Position numbers and translations under genes: made by a program. From contig PXCO01000152.1 in the NCBI GenBank assembly GCA_003565295.1, forward strand, positions 1 to 60,222: a DNA stretch of 60,222 bases, written 5' to 3'. Origin of the DNA: Cyclobacteriaceae bacterium (GTDB lineage Bacteria; Bacteroidota; Bacteroidia; Cytophagales; Cyclobacteriaceae). Of the stretch, positions 1 through 8,022 are shown in pieces. The notes beneath the pieces were generated by a model, which did not search any database, was not told where the DNA came from, and saw only the letters and a list, made by a program, of their open reading frames with translations. Each line of letters starts with the position of its first letter. The stretch's first letter is position 1.

Positions 1-4
1 TACC

Positions 5-691
5 ATGACAGGGAAAGGTAATTTCCATCTAAATATCTTTCCATTTAGCAAAGATGCTTCCATTGTTAAGCCTGGAGATCAAGTTTCAGTCAATGCTCCT
101 AGTTTGGAGGAATTTTCTGAGCAGGTGAAATCCGTGGGTAACAATCGACCTTCTGAGAATTTCTTGGTCATAGATATTCCTGAATTCCCGCAAGTAGAGG
201 ATGGAGGTGGTGCGAGGAGAAGCAGTAATTATATCAGGAGAAATCCTTTAAACCTTGATGTGTTTAAGCTGGGGGTGATGCTTACAGGGGCATCTGGAGA
301 TGCCGGATACCTTCTCTCTTTCAGGCATGATTTATTTGGCAAGAGTGAAGCAGAGCGGCAAGCTGAGCAAAGAGCAGAAAGGGAAGGACTAGAGGCGGTA
401 TTTGAAGAAGTGTATCCTTACCAAGTGGAGTTTCTTACCACTGCCAAAAGTAACCAAGAATTGATAAGGGACAGGGTGCAGTTCATTCTGATGAAAATAG
501 AGGGTAGGGAAGGGGATATCATGGAAAATATGGGCCTGACGATTCCAGCAGACATAGACCCAAACAGAATAGTGGTCAAATACTATTTAAAATTCTTGGT
601 AAGGGATGAGCTATACTTGGGTGAAAATTGGGACGCCGCCCCTAACTGGAGAGAGGCACTTACCTCCTTTTTAAGGCAAATCAGCGAGTAG
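5..691 (+). CDS. Unrecognised protein, probably 5'-partial
   Basis: The reading frame is open to the left edge of the window and the first Met lies four bases in, so the true start is probably outside. The visible 228 residues have no signal peptide and no clear membrane segment. A Gly/Arg-rich turn lies near residues 67-75, and a charged, helix-prone Glu/Arg/Ala stretch near 113-133 (KSEAERQAEQRAEREG). The C-terminal part is mixed alpha/beta with many acidic residues. I do not recognise a family. A strong hairpin about 200 bases downstream probably ends the transcript. It could be the C-terminal part of a larger protein. Confidence 0.6.
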   Translation: MTGKGNFHLNIFPFSKDASIVKPGDQVSVNAPSLEEFSEQVKSVGNNRPSENFLVIDIPEFPQVEDGGGARRSSNYIRRNPLNLDVFKLGVMLTGASGDAGYLLSFRHDLFGKSEAERQAEQRAEREGLEAVFEEVYPYQVEFLTTAKSNQELIRDRVQFILMKIEGREGDIMENMGLTIPADIDPNRIVVKYYLKFLVRDELYLGENWDAAPNWREALTSFLRQISE

Positions 692-894
692 GAATTAAGG
701 CATGGATGGTCAAAAAAAGAAGTCAACAATGATTTTTTGCCCATCTACCTGTGTGAAAATATTTGGGGTCTTTGAATGTTTTTGGTGGTGTGCTGTTCAT
801 TTTTTTATATGCCCAATCTGGTTAGATTACCAGTATCCCAAACAATTTAATTATAATCCTCACTTGGTTCAGAGACCATTATAATAATAGAAGA

Positions 895-917
895 GGGCAT
901 GTTTTAAAAACATGCCC
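895..917 (+). terminator. Perfect-palindrome hairpin, likely terminator
   Basis: An 11-bp stem (GGGCATGTTTT with AAAACATGCCC) surrounds a single central A. The hairpin separates the rightward first gene from the leftward thioredoxin pair. The downstream side lacks a long T run on either strand, so it may act as a bidirectional or processing hairpin. The rest of 692-990 shows no convincing gene. Confidence 0.55.
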
Positions 918-990
918 CACACAATCAATAGGTAATTGGTGAAAACTGGGTGATTAACAACTTTCCTACCTAATCTATTGTGAATTTATC

Positions 991-1251
991 CTAATTATCT
1001 ATAGCGCCTGTCACCCTTTTCATAAAGGCATTCATGGCTTCTTTTTTGTCCATGCCATTTTTGATCATTTGGTTAACTTCCAATGTACCATGTAGGTTTG
1101 AAAGTAATTCCCCTATAACGTCCAACTCTTCGTCCTTCAAGCTGCTGATTTCCGTCATGGATTCCAAAAGTTCTATGGTCTCATTGACCCAGTCCTCATC
1201 ATTTTCCTCAATAAAGCCGAGTACGTGTTTAATTATCGGTAACCTCATCAA
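991..1251 (-). CDS. Small conserved protein paired with thioredoxin (DUF6952-like)
   Basis: This acidic helical protein of 86 residues (85 if the second Met is used) has no Cys, signal peptide or membrane segment. The middle section (SLKDEELDVIGELLSN) and the C-terminal KKEAMNAFMKRVTG resemble a small family I recall from Bacteroidota thioredoxin loci (DUF6952); that assignment is from memory. Its start overlaps the end of the upstream thioredoxin gene by about 20 bases, so the two are probably translationally coupled. Function is unknown. A role together with the thioredoxin in redox homeostasis is inferred from position only. Confidence 0.7.
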   Translation of the reverse strand: MMRLPIIKHVLGFIEENDEDWVNETIELLESMTEISSLKDEELDVIGELLSNLHGTLEVNQMIKNGMDKKEAMNAFMKRVTGAIDN

Positions 1252-1543
1252 TCAGCGTTTTTAGTACCTCCTCCTTATTTGTTTGAACCTGATTTACCAA
1301 TTTTCCGGATTTAAAGGCAGCAAATGTGGGTAAATTGGTCACTTGGGCCAATTTACGGGATTCTGGCAACTTCTCTGCATCTACATATAGGAATTTTATA
1401 TCTTCGTGGGAATTGCTAAGCCGCTTCATTTTTGGCTTCATGATCCTACAGTTGCCACACCAGGTAGCGCCATACTGCACCAACACTTTATCGTTGGCCA
1501 ATATCACCTCTTCTAAGTTATCTTGTGCTAGCTCTTCTAACAT
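1229..1543 (-). CDS. Thioredoxin family protein
   Basis: This 104-residue protein is a single thioredoxin fold. The active site is WCGNC (Cys29, Cys32), in place of the classical WCGPC, and the expected cis-Pro is Pro72 in NLPTF. There is no signal peptide, so it should act in the cytoplasm as a thiol-disulfide reductant. Asn in place of Pro in the active site should shift the redox potential relative to TrxA, so it is probably a specialised thioredoxin and not the main one. It is followed, with overlap, by the small DUF6952-like gene. A Bacteroidota-type promoter lies 24 bases upstream of the ATG. Confidence 0.88.
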   Translation of the reverse strand: MLEELAQDNLEEVILANDKVLVQYGATWCGNCRIMKPKMKRLSNSHEDIKFLYVDAEKLPESRKLAQVTNLPTFAAFKSGKLVNQVQTNKEEVLKTLIDEVTDN

Positions 1544-1566
1544 ATCTCTTTTTTTAATTGCGGTGG

Positions 1567-1599
1567 CAAAGGTAATGACTATGAAAATGATTTTCCAAT
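1567..1599 (-). promoter_or_regulatory. Candidate promoter for the thioredoxin gene
   Basis: On the minus strand ATTG (1599-1596) is followed after 21 nt by TACCTTTG (1574-1567), matching the Bacteroidota pattern TTTG / TAnnTTTG. It lies between the end of the triphosphatase gene and the thioredoxin start at 1543, so the thioredoxin pair may be transcribed on its own. Confidence 0.45.
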
Positions 1600-1624
1600 T
1601 GATTCTTTCTATGAGGCATAGCCA

Positions 1625-2194
1625 CTAATAAAGCTCCTTATTCAGGAACGGGATTAAAGCCAATAGTACTGCTTGTTCATAGTAGGATTTACGGTTGATG
1701 ATACCGTGAGTCAAAAGTCCAACAGATCCCCCGTTTTGCTTGGAATTATTTTGTTGAAAAACCCTGTCATCGGCTTCCCCAAGCTCCATACCCTTATCCA
1801 CCAATGATTTAATGGAGGTTGGTAGAAAAAAGGTGCCGGTCTTAGCCTTTCCTATTACCTGCGAACCATTAAGGATAACAATCCAGGCAAAGGCAACCAT
1901 TTGTTCCCCAACCTCATCCACGCCACCTTCAATTCCTACCCAATAATCGGCTTCTGGAAAGGCATTTTTGGCAGATGAGGCCCTATTATATGCTCCTGTG
2001 TAAGTTTCTACATCTCCTCTGGGTTGATCTGAAACTTGGGAATTTACCTCAAGACCCTGGATTATAAATTGATCTTCGAATGCGGCCAAAAAGGCATCTT
2101 CTGTACTTTTTAACTTTACAGGATTTCTACTGCCTACCACTATAAGTTTTTGTCGGGTTTGCTCCCGCAGGTTTTTTCGTTTAGGAAATGCCAT
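1625..2194 (-). CDS. Inosine/xanthosine triphosphatase (YjjX/NTPase family)
   Basis: The protein (189 aa) matches the YjjX family of house-cleaning nucleotidases, which hydrolyse ITP and XTP to keep deaminated purines out of nucleic acids. Visible family features are VGSRNPVK near residues 20-27, GDVETYTGAYNRA in the middle and the glycine-rich core WVGIEGG. A basic N-terminal extension of about 16 residues precedes the usual start; an internal start is possible but no Met is available there. It lies 24 bases downstream of the YebC-type gene in the same direction and probably shares its transcript. Confidence 0.85.
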   Translation of the reverse strand: MAFPKRKNLREQTRQKLIVVGSRNPVKLKSTEDAFLAAFEDQFIIQGLEVNSQVSDQPRGDVETYTGAYNRASSAKNAFPEADYWVGIEGGVDEVGEQMVAFAWIVILNGSQVIGKAKTGTFFLPTSIKSLVDKGMELGEADDRVFQQNNSKQNGGSVGLLTHGIINRKSYYEQAVLLALIPFLNKELY

Positions 2195-2218
2195 TCGTTC
2201 ATTTAAAATAAGAGAAGA

Positions 2219-2926
2219 CTACGCCATGTTATGGTACACATGGTTGACGTCATCGTCTTCTTCGATACGTTCTATCATTTTATTGACCTCCTCCTCTTGT
2301 TCAGGCGTGAGCTCGGTCATAGACATGGGGAAACGCTGAAAATCTGCACTGATGATCTCTATTCCTCTGTCCTCTAGTGCTTTTTGCATATTGCCGAAAT
2401 CCTCAAATTCCGTGTAAATAAAAAGCTCTCCCTCATTTTCGGCTATTTCCTCCAATCCAAAATCAATCAGTTCCAACTCCAGTTCTTCAATGTCCCAGCT
2501 ATTCTTTGCAAAACGGAACACCGCTTTTCTTTCGAACATGAAGCTTACCGATCCGGAAGTACCCAAGGAGCCACCCGCTTTGGTGAAATAATGCCTGATA
2601 TTTGCGACAGTCCGATTAAGGTTGTCGGTGGAGGTTTCTACAATCACAGCTACTCCGTGTGGCCCATAACCCTCATAGGTGATCTCCTCGTAGTCTTTTT
2701 CATCTTTATTGCTTGCCCTTGCAATGGCTGCCTCAATCCTGTCCTTGGGCATGGATGCGCCCTTGGCATTCTGAATGACTGTACGGAGTTTGGCATTGTT
2801 ATCCGGATCCGGACCGCCCGCTTTTACAGCCATGACGATTTCTTTACCGAGCCTGGTAAAGACCTTCGACATTTTGCTCCAACGTTTGAATTTCCTTTCC
2901 TTTCTAAATTCAAATGCTCTTCCCAT
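2219..2926 (-). CDS. YebC/PmpR-type DNA-binding or translation-associated regulator
   Basis: The protein is 235 residues, normal for the TACO1/YebC family. The N-terminus MGRAFEFRKERKFKRW is the Bacteroidota version of the usual MAGHSKW start. It is followed by GGPDPDNNAKLRTVIQNAK, which holds the family's asparagine-rich segment, and by EGYGPHGVAVIVE and NRTVANIRHYFTKAGGSLG. Members have been described as transcriptional regulators and, more recently, as factors that help ribosomes through difficult sequences. Which role applies here cannot be read from sequence. It is first in a short leftward run with the triphosphatase. Confidence 0.92.
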   Translation of the reverse strand: MGRAFEFRKERKFKRWSKMSKVFTRLGKEIVMAVKAGGPDPDNNAKLRTVIQNAKGASMPKDRIEAAIARASNKDEKDYEEITYEGYGPHGVAVIVETSTDNLNRTVANIRHYFTKAGGSLGTSGSVSFMFERKAVFRFAKNSWDIEELELELIDFGLEEIAENEGELFIYTEFEDFGNMQKALEDRGIEIISADFQRFPMSMTELTPEQEEEVNKMIERIEEDDDVNHVYHNMA

Positions 2927-3046
2927 AGATTTTTGATTCTGGCATGTAAAAATAGCTATTTTTTTTATTAGCGCTAAGAAATACCCAGGCTATGGGGTTA
3001 ATATTTCACATTTTTAGAACTGGCAGAGGAAACAACTCCGAGTGGT

Positions 3047-4789
3047 TTAGCCAATGTTCTTTTGCTTCAACTGCTCCACAATATGCTCCGATGCCCGAAT
3101 GGAAAGTGCCATAATGGTCCAGGTAGGGTTCTTATCTGCCTGAGAAACAAATGATCCCGCATCCACTACATATAGGTTTTTACATTCATGGGCCTGGGAA
3201 AACTTGTTTAAAACGGAAGTTTTAGGGTCATTTCCCATCCTGGTCACCCCTACCTCGTGGATAATCCTGCCTGGAGCGGCCAGGCCATAATTACTTTCAG
3301 GCCCTGGCTTTTGGCCTAAAATGGTGGCACCCATGGCTTGAAACATCTCCTCGAAGGTGTCCTGCATATGCTTGGCCTGCTTTACCTCATGATCAGTCCA
3401 GTTATAGTGGAACCGGAGCACTGGGATCCCATATTTGTCAACAATATTTGGGTCTATCTCACAATAATTGTCATACTGTGGTACACTTTCTCCCCTGCCC
3501 GAAATCCCAATCGTGGCGCCATAATAATTACGGATGTCCCTTTTTAAACCTGCCCCATATCCTCCATTGGGCTGCGGATTACCAAATTCGTCCTTGAGGT
3601 GCTTTCGGATGGAATCCATACCAAACCCAAATCCATAATTGGGCATGCGCATCCCTCCTCCAAATTCCAAGTGATAGCCTCTAGGGAAGTCCAGCTTCTT
3701 GTTGTCCAGCCACCAAGGGGTGTACACATGCATGGACCCTACCCCATCTTCATTGTATTTGGCTCTCCCTAGCAGTGAGGGCAGAAAGGCCCCTCTACTG
3801 GCACCTGTAGAATCATGAAGATACCTGCCCAACATACCGCTGCTATTGGAAATACCGTCGGGGTGCTGTTGTGATTTGGAGTTGAGCATGATACGGGCGG
3901 TCTCACAAGCAGATGCTCCCAGAACCACTACTCTGCCCCGAAGTTTATATTCCTTCATGTCCACCTTGCTCACATAGGATATGCCTGTGGCTTCGCCCCG
4001 ATCATTGGTCGTCACTTTTCTTACCATCGCATGGGTGTACAGGTCCACATGCCCCTTTTTCATGGAGGGTTTCACCAGAACCGTTCCTGCTGAAAAATCC
4101 GCATAAACCTGGCATGCCCTACTGCATTGTGCACAAAAAAAGCAGGTACCCCGATCATTGTTGACAGGGCGGGTTAATACCGAAATACGCGAGGGAATAA
4201 CCGGGATATTGGCTTTTTTACCTCCGGACATAAAAACAAGTTCGTGAAGCCGGGGCTTGGGTGGTGGGAGAAAAAAGCCGTCCGGCTCATTGTGGATTCC
4301 TTCTTTGCTTCCAAATACCCCTACTATTTTGTCTACCCGGTCGTAATAGGGCTTAATATCATCATAGCTGATGGGCCAATCATCCCCCAACCCGTCTATA
4401 CTTTTCCGCTTGAAATCATCCGGACCGAACCTTAAGGAAATTCGTCCCCAGTGATTGGTCCTGCCTCCCAACATGCGGGACCTGAACCAATCGAACTCCG
4501 TTCCGTTCTTGCGGGTGTAGGGCTCGCCTTCTATTTCCCAACCCCCATAGGCAGCGTCAAAATCACCAAAGGCCCGTTGGGTATTGGCCCCTCTCCTGGG
4601 CGATTCCCAGGGATACCTCATCTGGGTCCTATATTCCTCCAAGGCCGGATCAAAATCACTACCTGCCTCTACAACGGCCACGCTTAGCCCGGCTTCCGAA
4701 AGGATTTTACTGGACATTCCGCCTCCTGCCCCTGAACCTACAATAATGGCATCATAGACGTCTTTTGGTGAATGGATTTCAAAACTCAT
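3047..4789 (-). CDS. GMC-family FAD-dependent oxidoreductase with Fe-S-type Cys motif
   Basis: The protein is 580 residues. The N-terminal FAD site is AIIVGSGAGGGMSS (14-27), followed by the GMC motif MLGGRTNHWGR (106-116). The C-terminal GMC domain carries HEVGVTRMG and ends with a NPTWTIMALSIRA segment. Cysteines 216, 219, 222 and 226 (CFFCAQCSRAC) include the C-x5-C-x3-C spacing that binds a [3Fe-4S] cluster in bacterial FAD glucose dehydrogenase, which points to a dehydrogenase passing electrons onward and not a simple oxidase. No small subunit gene lies beside it, unlike the second GMC gene at 47.3 kb. The substrate is probably a sugar or polyol, by family only. It is divergent from the sugar-acid dehydratase. 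Confidence 0.88.
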   Translation of the reverse strand: MSFEIHSPKDVYDAIIVGSGAGGGMSSKILSEAGLSVAVVEAGSDFDPALEEYRTQMRYPWESPRRGANTQRAFGDFDAAYGGWEIEGEPYTRKNGTEFDWFRSRMLGGRTNHWGRISLRFGPDDFKRKSIDGLGDDWPISYDDIKPYYDRVDKIVGVFGSKEGIHNEPDGFFLPPPKPRLHELVFMSGGKKANIPVIPSRISVLTRPVNNDRGTCFFCAQCSRACQVYADFSAGTVLVKPSMKKGHVDLYTHAMVRKVTTNDRGEATGISYVSKVDMKEYKLRGRVVVLGASACETARIMLNSKSQQHPDGISNSSGMLGRYLHDSTGASRGAFLPSLLGRAKYNEDGVGSMHVYTPWWLDNKKLDFPRGYHLEFGGGMRMPNYGFGFGMDSIRKHLKDEFGNPQPNGGYGAGLKRDIRNYYGATIGISGRGESVPQYDNYCEIDPNIVDKYGIPVLRFHYNWTDHEVKQAKHMQDTFEEMFQAMGATILGQKPGPESNYGLAAPGRIIHEVGVTRMGNDPKTSVLNKFSQAHECKNLYVVDAGSFVSQADKNPTWTIMALSIRASEHIVEQLKQKNIG

Positions 4790-5180
4790 AATGGTTACTT
4801 TGGATGTTTAATATGATATCTGGTGGCAAATTTAATTTCACCAATATAGGCCAAGCCCTGCCATTAAAACAACTGAATTAGAGAAATACCTGGAAATTTG
4901 TAATAAACGGTCAAAGGCGGCCTGAATTGGTTTATCCTTTTGTTGCATAGAATACCCGGAATGGAGAAATTGTACTATTTTGAATTATATGCTGAGCTAG
5001 AGTGGGGAGAATATCGAAAATTTGTATTCCGGCTCCCGAGGTTTCACATATTTTGTATATTTGACCTACACTATGCTGGTGGGTACCATTGTTACTTGGG
5101 ATTTTGATTTTTGGTATTCCATGAATGATGCATATAAAAAACCCAGCTTATCATATTAAAGCTTAAATAACCTTCAAAAA
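4790..5180. other. Intergenic region between divergent genes
   Basis: This 391-bp divergent region should hold promoters for the GMC gene (left) and the dehydratase operon (right). A -10-like TATATTTG is present at 5056-5063, but no TTTG lies at the right distance before it. No gene, repeat or clear operator was seen. Confidence 0.5.
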
Positions 5181-6896
5181 ATGGAAAAAAAGGAACGGCG
5201 AAGCCAAGGATGGTTCGGCAAAACAGGAAAAGATGGACTGATCTATAGGTCTTGGTTTAAAAAACAAGGGATTCCAACACATGAGTTAAACGGAAAGCCG
5301 GTAATTGGCATTTGTAATACTTGGTCTGAATTAACTCCCTGTAACAGTCATTTCAGGGAACTGGCGGAGTTTGTAAAAAAAGGGGTATTCGAAGCTGGCG
5401 GACTGCCTGTTGAATTTCCTGTTATGTCGCTTGGCGAGACATTGATGAAGCCCACGGCCATGCTCTACCGTAACCTTGCGAGTATGGATACAGAGGAATC
5501 TATCAGAGCAAACCCTTTGGACGGGGTTGTGCTGCTTTGTGGTTGCGACAAAACCACCCCCTCACTGGTCATGGGAGCCGCCAGCGTGAATTTGCCTACG
5601 ATAGTGGTATCCGGTGGGCCAATGCTGACGGGAAGGTATAGGGGCACCTCAATCAGTACCAGCGATATTTGGAGATTCAGTGAAGAGTCAAGGGCCGGTC
5701 GCATGAGCCAGGAGGAGTTGTATATTGCTGAATCCGGTTTGTGCAGGAGTGATGGGCATTGTGCAGTAATGGGCACAGCCAGTACCATGGCCTGTATGGT
5801 GGAGTCGCTAGGGCTTTCCCTGCCTGGTAATGCGGCTATACCGGCACCTGATTCGGCCAGAAAGGTGTTAGCTCACCTATCAGGAATGGAGATTGTGAAA
5901 ATGGTGGAAAATGACCTCAAGATTGGGGATATCCTCACCAGGGAGGCTTTTGAAAATGCCATTATGGTAAATGCCGCCATTGGAGGTTCCACTAATTTCG
6001 TGGTACACCTTTTGGCCATTGCAGGCCGTATAGGAGTGGATCTAAACTTGGAAGATTTTGACAAATTTTCGGCGAATATTCCATTATTGGCCAATCTGCA
6101 GCCCTCTGGACAATACTTTATGGAGGACCTTTATTATGCGGGAGGATTGCCTGCCATCATCCGGCAGCTCAAAGATCACCTGCACAACGACTGCATCACG
6201 GTAAATGGTAACAGCATAGGAACCAATAATGAGATCTTTGAAAACTTCAATGAAGAAGTGATCGCTGCAATTGATAAACCCTTCAATAAAACTTCCGGAA
6301 TTGTAGTCTTGAAGGGTAATTTATGTGAAACAGGTGCCATCATCAAACCTTCTGCCGCTTCTCCGCAATTGATGACCCACACTGGCAGGGCGGTGGTTTT
6401 TGAAGACATAGATGATTATAAAAATAAAATCGATGACCCTGATCTAGACATTGATGAGACCTGTATCATGGTATTGAAGAATGTAGGACCCAAAGGTTAT
6501 CCCGGAATGCCAGAGGTAGGAAATATGGGGCTACCTCCCAAAGTATTGGATAAAGGCATCACTGACATGATCCGAATTTCAGATGGAAGAATGAGCGGTA
6601 CAGGGTTTGGCACAGTAGTCCTTCATGCTTCGCCGGAGGCCGCAGAGGGAGGGAATTTTGCAGTCGTTAAAACCGGGGATAAGATCACTCTGGATGTGCC
6701 CAATAGAAAATTGGACTTGTTGGTATCCGATGAGGAACTTGCCGAAAGGAAAAAAGCCTGGAAAAGACCGGAGCCTATTTCGGACAGAGGCTATGTTGGC
6801 TTGTATGTGAAACATGTGGAGCAAGCCAATCTTGGAGTAGATTTAGATTTTCTGAAAGGAAGCTCCGGTAGCGAGGTATCCAAGGATAGCCATTGA
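5181..6896 (+). CDS. IlvD/Edd-family sugar-acid dehydratase (pentonate type)
   Basis: The 571-residue protein belongs to the dihydroxyacid/sugar-acid dehydratase family. Cys54 (ELTPCNSH), Cys122 (CGCDKTTP) and Cys194 (DGHCAVMG) correspond in position to the three [2Fe-2S] ligands of Rhizobium L-arabinonate dehydratase. Lys124 beside Cys122 is the expected carbamylated metal-binding lysine. Ser472 in DGRMSGTGFG is the expected catalytic serine. It should convert an aldonate (L-arabinonate, D-xylonate, L-fuconate or similar) to a 2-keto-3-deoxy acid; the exact substrate is not decided by sequence. An SDR gene begins 10 bases after it. The pair lies just upstream of the rhamnose genes. ilvD itself (branched-chain amino acids) is the less likely reading. 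Confidence 0.87.
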   Translation: MEKKERRSQGWFGKTGKDGLIYRSWFKKQGIPTHELNGKPVIGICNTWSELTPCNSHFRELAEFVKKGVFEAGGLPVEFPVMSLGETLMKPTAMLYRNLASMDTEESIRANPLDGVVLLCGCDKTTPSLVMGAASVNLPTIVVSGGPMLTGRYRGTSISTSDIWRFSEESRAGRMSQEELYIAESGLCRSDGHCAVMGTASTMACMVESLGLSLPGNAAIPAPDSARKVLAHLSGMEIVKMVENDLKIGDILTREAFENAIMVNAAIGGSTNFVVHLLAIAGRIGVDLNLEDFDKFSANIPLLANLQPSGQYFMEDLYYAGGLPAIIRQLKDHLHNDCITVNGNSIGTNNEIFENFNEEVIAAIDKPFNKTSGIVVLKGNLCETGAIIKPSAASPQLMTHTGRAVVFEDIDDYKNKIDDPDLDIDETCIMVLKNVGPKGYPGMPEVGNMGLPPKVLDKGITDMIRISDGRMSGTGFGTVVLHASPEAAEGGNFAVVKTGDKITLDVPNRKLDLLVSDEELAERKKAWKRPEPISDRGYVGLYVKHVEQANLGVDLDFLKGSSGSEVSKDSH

Positions 6897-6906
6897 TTCT
6901 TGGCTC

Positions 6907-7689
6907 ATGCAAAGTTACCTGTTCCATCAGTCTCCCTCTCCCCCAGTGGCGGTAGTCACCGGGGCGGGGGTGGGTATTGGACTATCCATCTGTAAAGAGC
7001 TGGTTCAAAACGGGGTCAAAGTAGTCCTCAATGATTTGGATGAAGAAATTTGTCACAGAGCTGCTGAAAAGGTAAACCAGCTTGCGTCCAAAAGTTGCCT
7101 GGCCTGGCCTGGAGATGCCGCAGACCCCGGGTTTGTGGAGGGTTTGGTTAAGGTGGCGGTATCCCATTTTGGCTCGTTGAACATGGCTATACCCAACGCA
7201 GGGATTACCTTATTTGGTCCCTTTTTGGATTATCCGGCGGAGGATTTAGAAAGCGTGCTTAGGCTTAATGTGCAAGGCAGTTTTTTCCTTGCACAATCCG
7301 CTTCCAGGCAAATGGTAAAGCAGGGTGGTGGTGGAGCCATACTTTTCATGTCCTCCGTGACCGGTCATCAGGCGCATGAAAATTTGGCCGCCTACGGTAT
7401 GAGCAAGGCTGCCTTGGAGATGTTAGCCAAGACCTTGGTTGTGGAGCTTTCTCCTCATAAGATCAGGGTGAATGCCATCGCACCGGGGGCTACTTTAACA
7501 GAAAGGACTTCTGCTGAGGAAGGTTACGAGGACACTTGGTCCCGCATTACACCCATGGGAAGCCCGGCTAAACCCGAGGATATTGCGAATACCGCGGTCT
7601 TCTTGGTTTCGGATAGGGCCAGCCATATTACCGGGCAATGTGTTGTCATAGATGGGGGGTGGACTTCCACCAGTCCCTCTCCGTATTAA
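6907..7689 (+). CDS. Short-chain dehydrogenase/reductase (SDR)
   Basis: A classical SDR of 260 residues. The Rossmann glycine motif TGAGVGIG is near residues 19-26, followed by NAG, a catalytic Ser in SSVTG, YGMSK (Tyr/Lys pair) and a C-terminal DGGW. The Asp in VVLNDLDEE after beta-2 favours NAD over NADP. It starts 10 bases after the sugar-acid dehydratase and must be in the same operon. It could oxidise the starting sugar, or a 2-keto-3-deoxy intermediate as in L-fuconate/L-rhamnonate routes; no lactonase or aldolase for such a path is adjacent. Confidence 0.85.
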   Translation: MQSYLFHQSPSPPVAVVTGAGVGIGLSICKELVQNGVKVVLNDLDEEICHRAAEKVNQLASKSCLAWPGDAADPGFVEGLVKVAVSHFGSLNMAIPNAGITLFGPFLDYPAEDLESVLRLNVQGSFFLAQSASRQMVKQGGGGAILFMSSVTGHQAHENLAAYGMSKAALEMLAKTLVVELSPHKIRVNAIAPGATLTERTSAEEGYEDTWSRITPMGSPAKPEDIANTAVFLVSDRASHITGQCVVIDGGWTSTSPSPY

Positions 7690-7734
7690 TGGTTACCTTC
7701 GCTTTTCCTTCCACATATTTAACCGTATCTTTAA

Positions 7735-7825
7735 CCTAGTGTTATGTTAACCATACTATGGACAAATATCTCCCGCAGATTTCGCAGATATTCGCAGAGG
7801 ACCTCCGCAGTACACAAGTTACTCT
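7735..7825 (+). repeat. Repeat family B, copy 1
   Basis: This 91-bp sequence runs from CCTAGTGT to ACAAGTTACTCT and is nearly identical to 32342-32422, apart from about 10 extra bases in the middle. Shared blocks are GTTAACCA, ACTATGGACAAA, ATCTCCCGCAGATTTCGCAG and TACACAAGTTACTCT. The centre has short CGCAGA direct repeats. The remaining bases of the 7690-8022 gap hold no gene that I can see. No coding capacity. Confidence 0.75.
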
Positions 7826-8022
7826 ACAGAAACCCTATTCCTAAGGTGCCACTAGTACTAATACTTATTCAGCCCTTACCAACGGGATTTCTGTATGGAC
7901 CTTAGAATAAATTGCCCTATCAGCATAGCACAGGATAGTTATTAGAGGGAGGAAATGTATATTCGCTAAATTTCGAAGATTCGATTAAAGAATTCACACT
8001 ATATAAATTAATTTCTTACAAT

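Noticed and set aside
702-884. Open frame of 60 codons after the first gene
   Set aside because: Unusual composition rich in Cys, Trp and Phe, no family resemblance, and it sits in an AT-rich tail just before a hairpin; likely chance.
2384-2971. Long frame opposite the YebC-type gene
   Set aside because: Fully covered by the YebC frame on the other strand, with no recognisable motifs.
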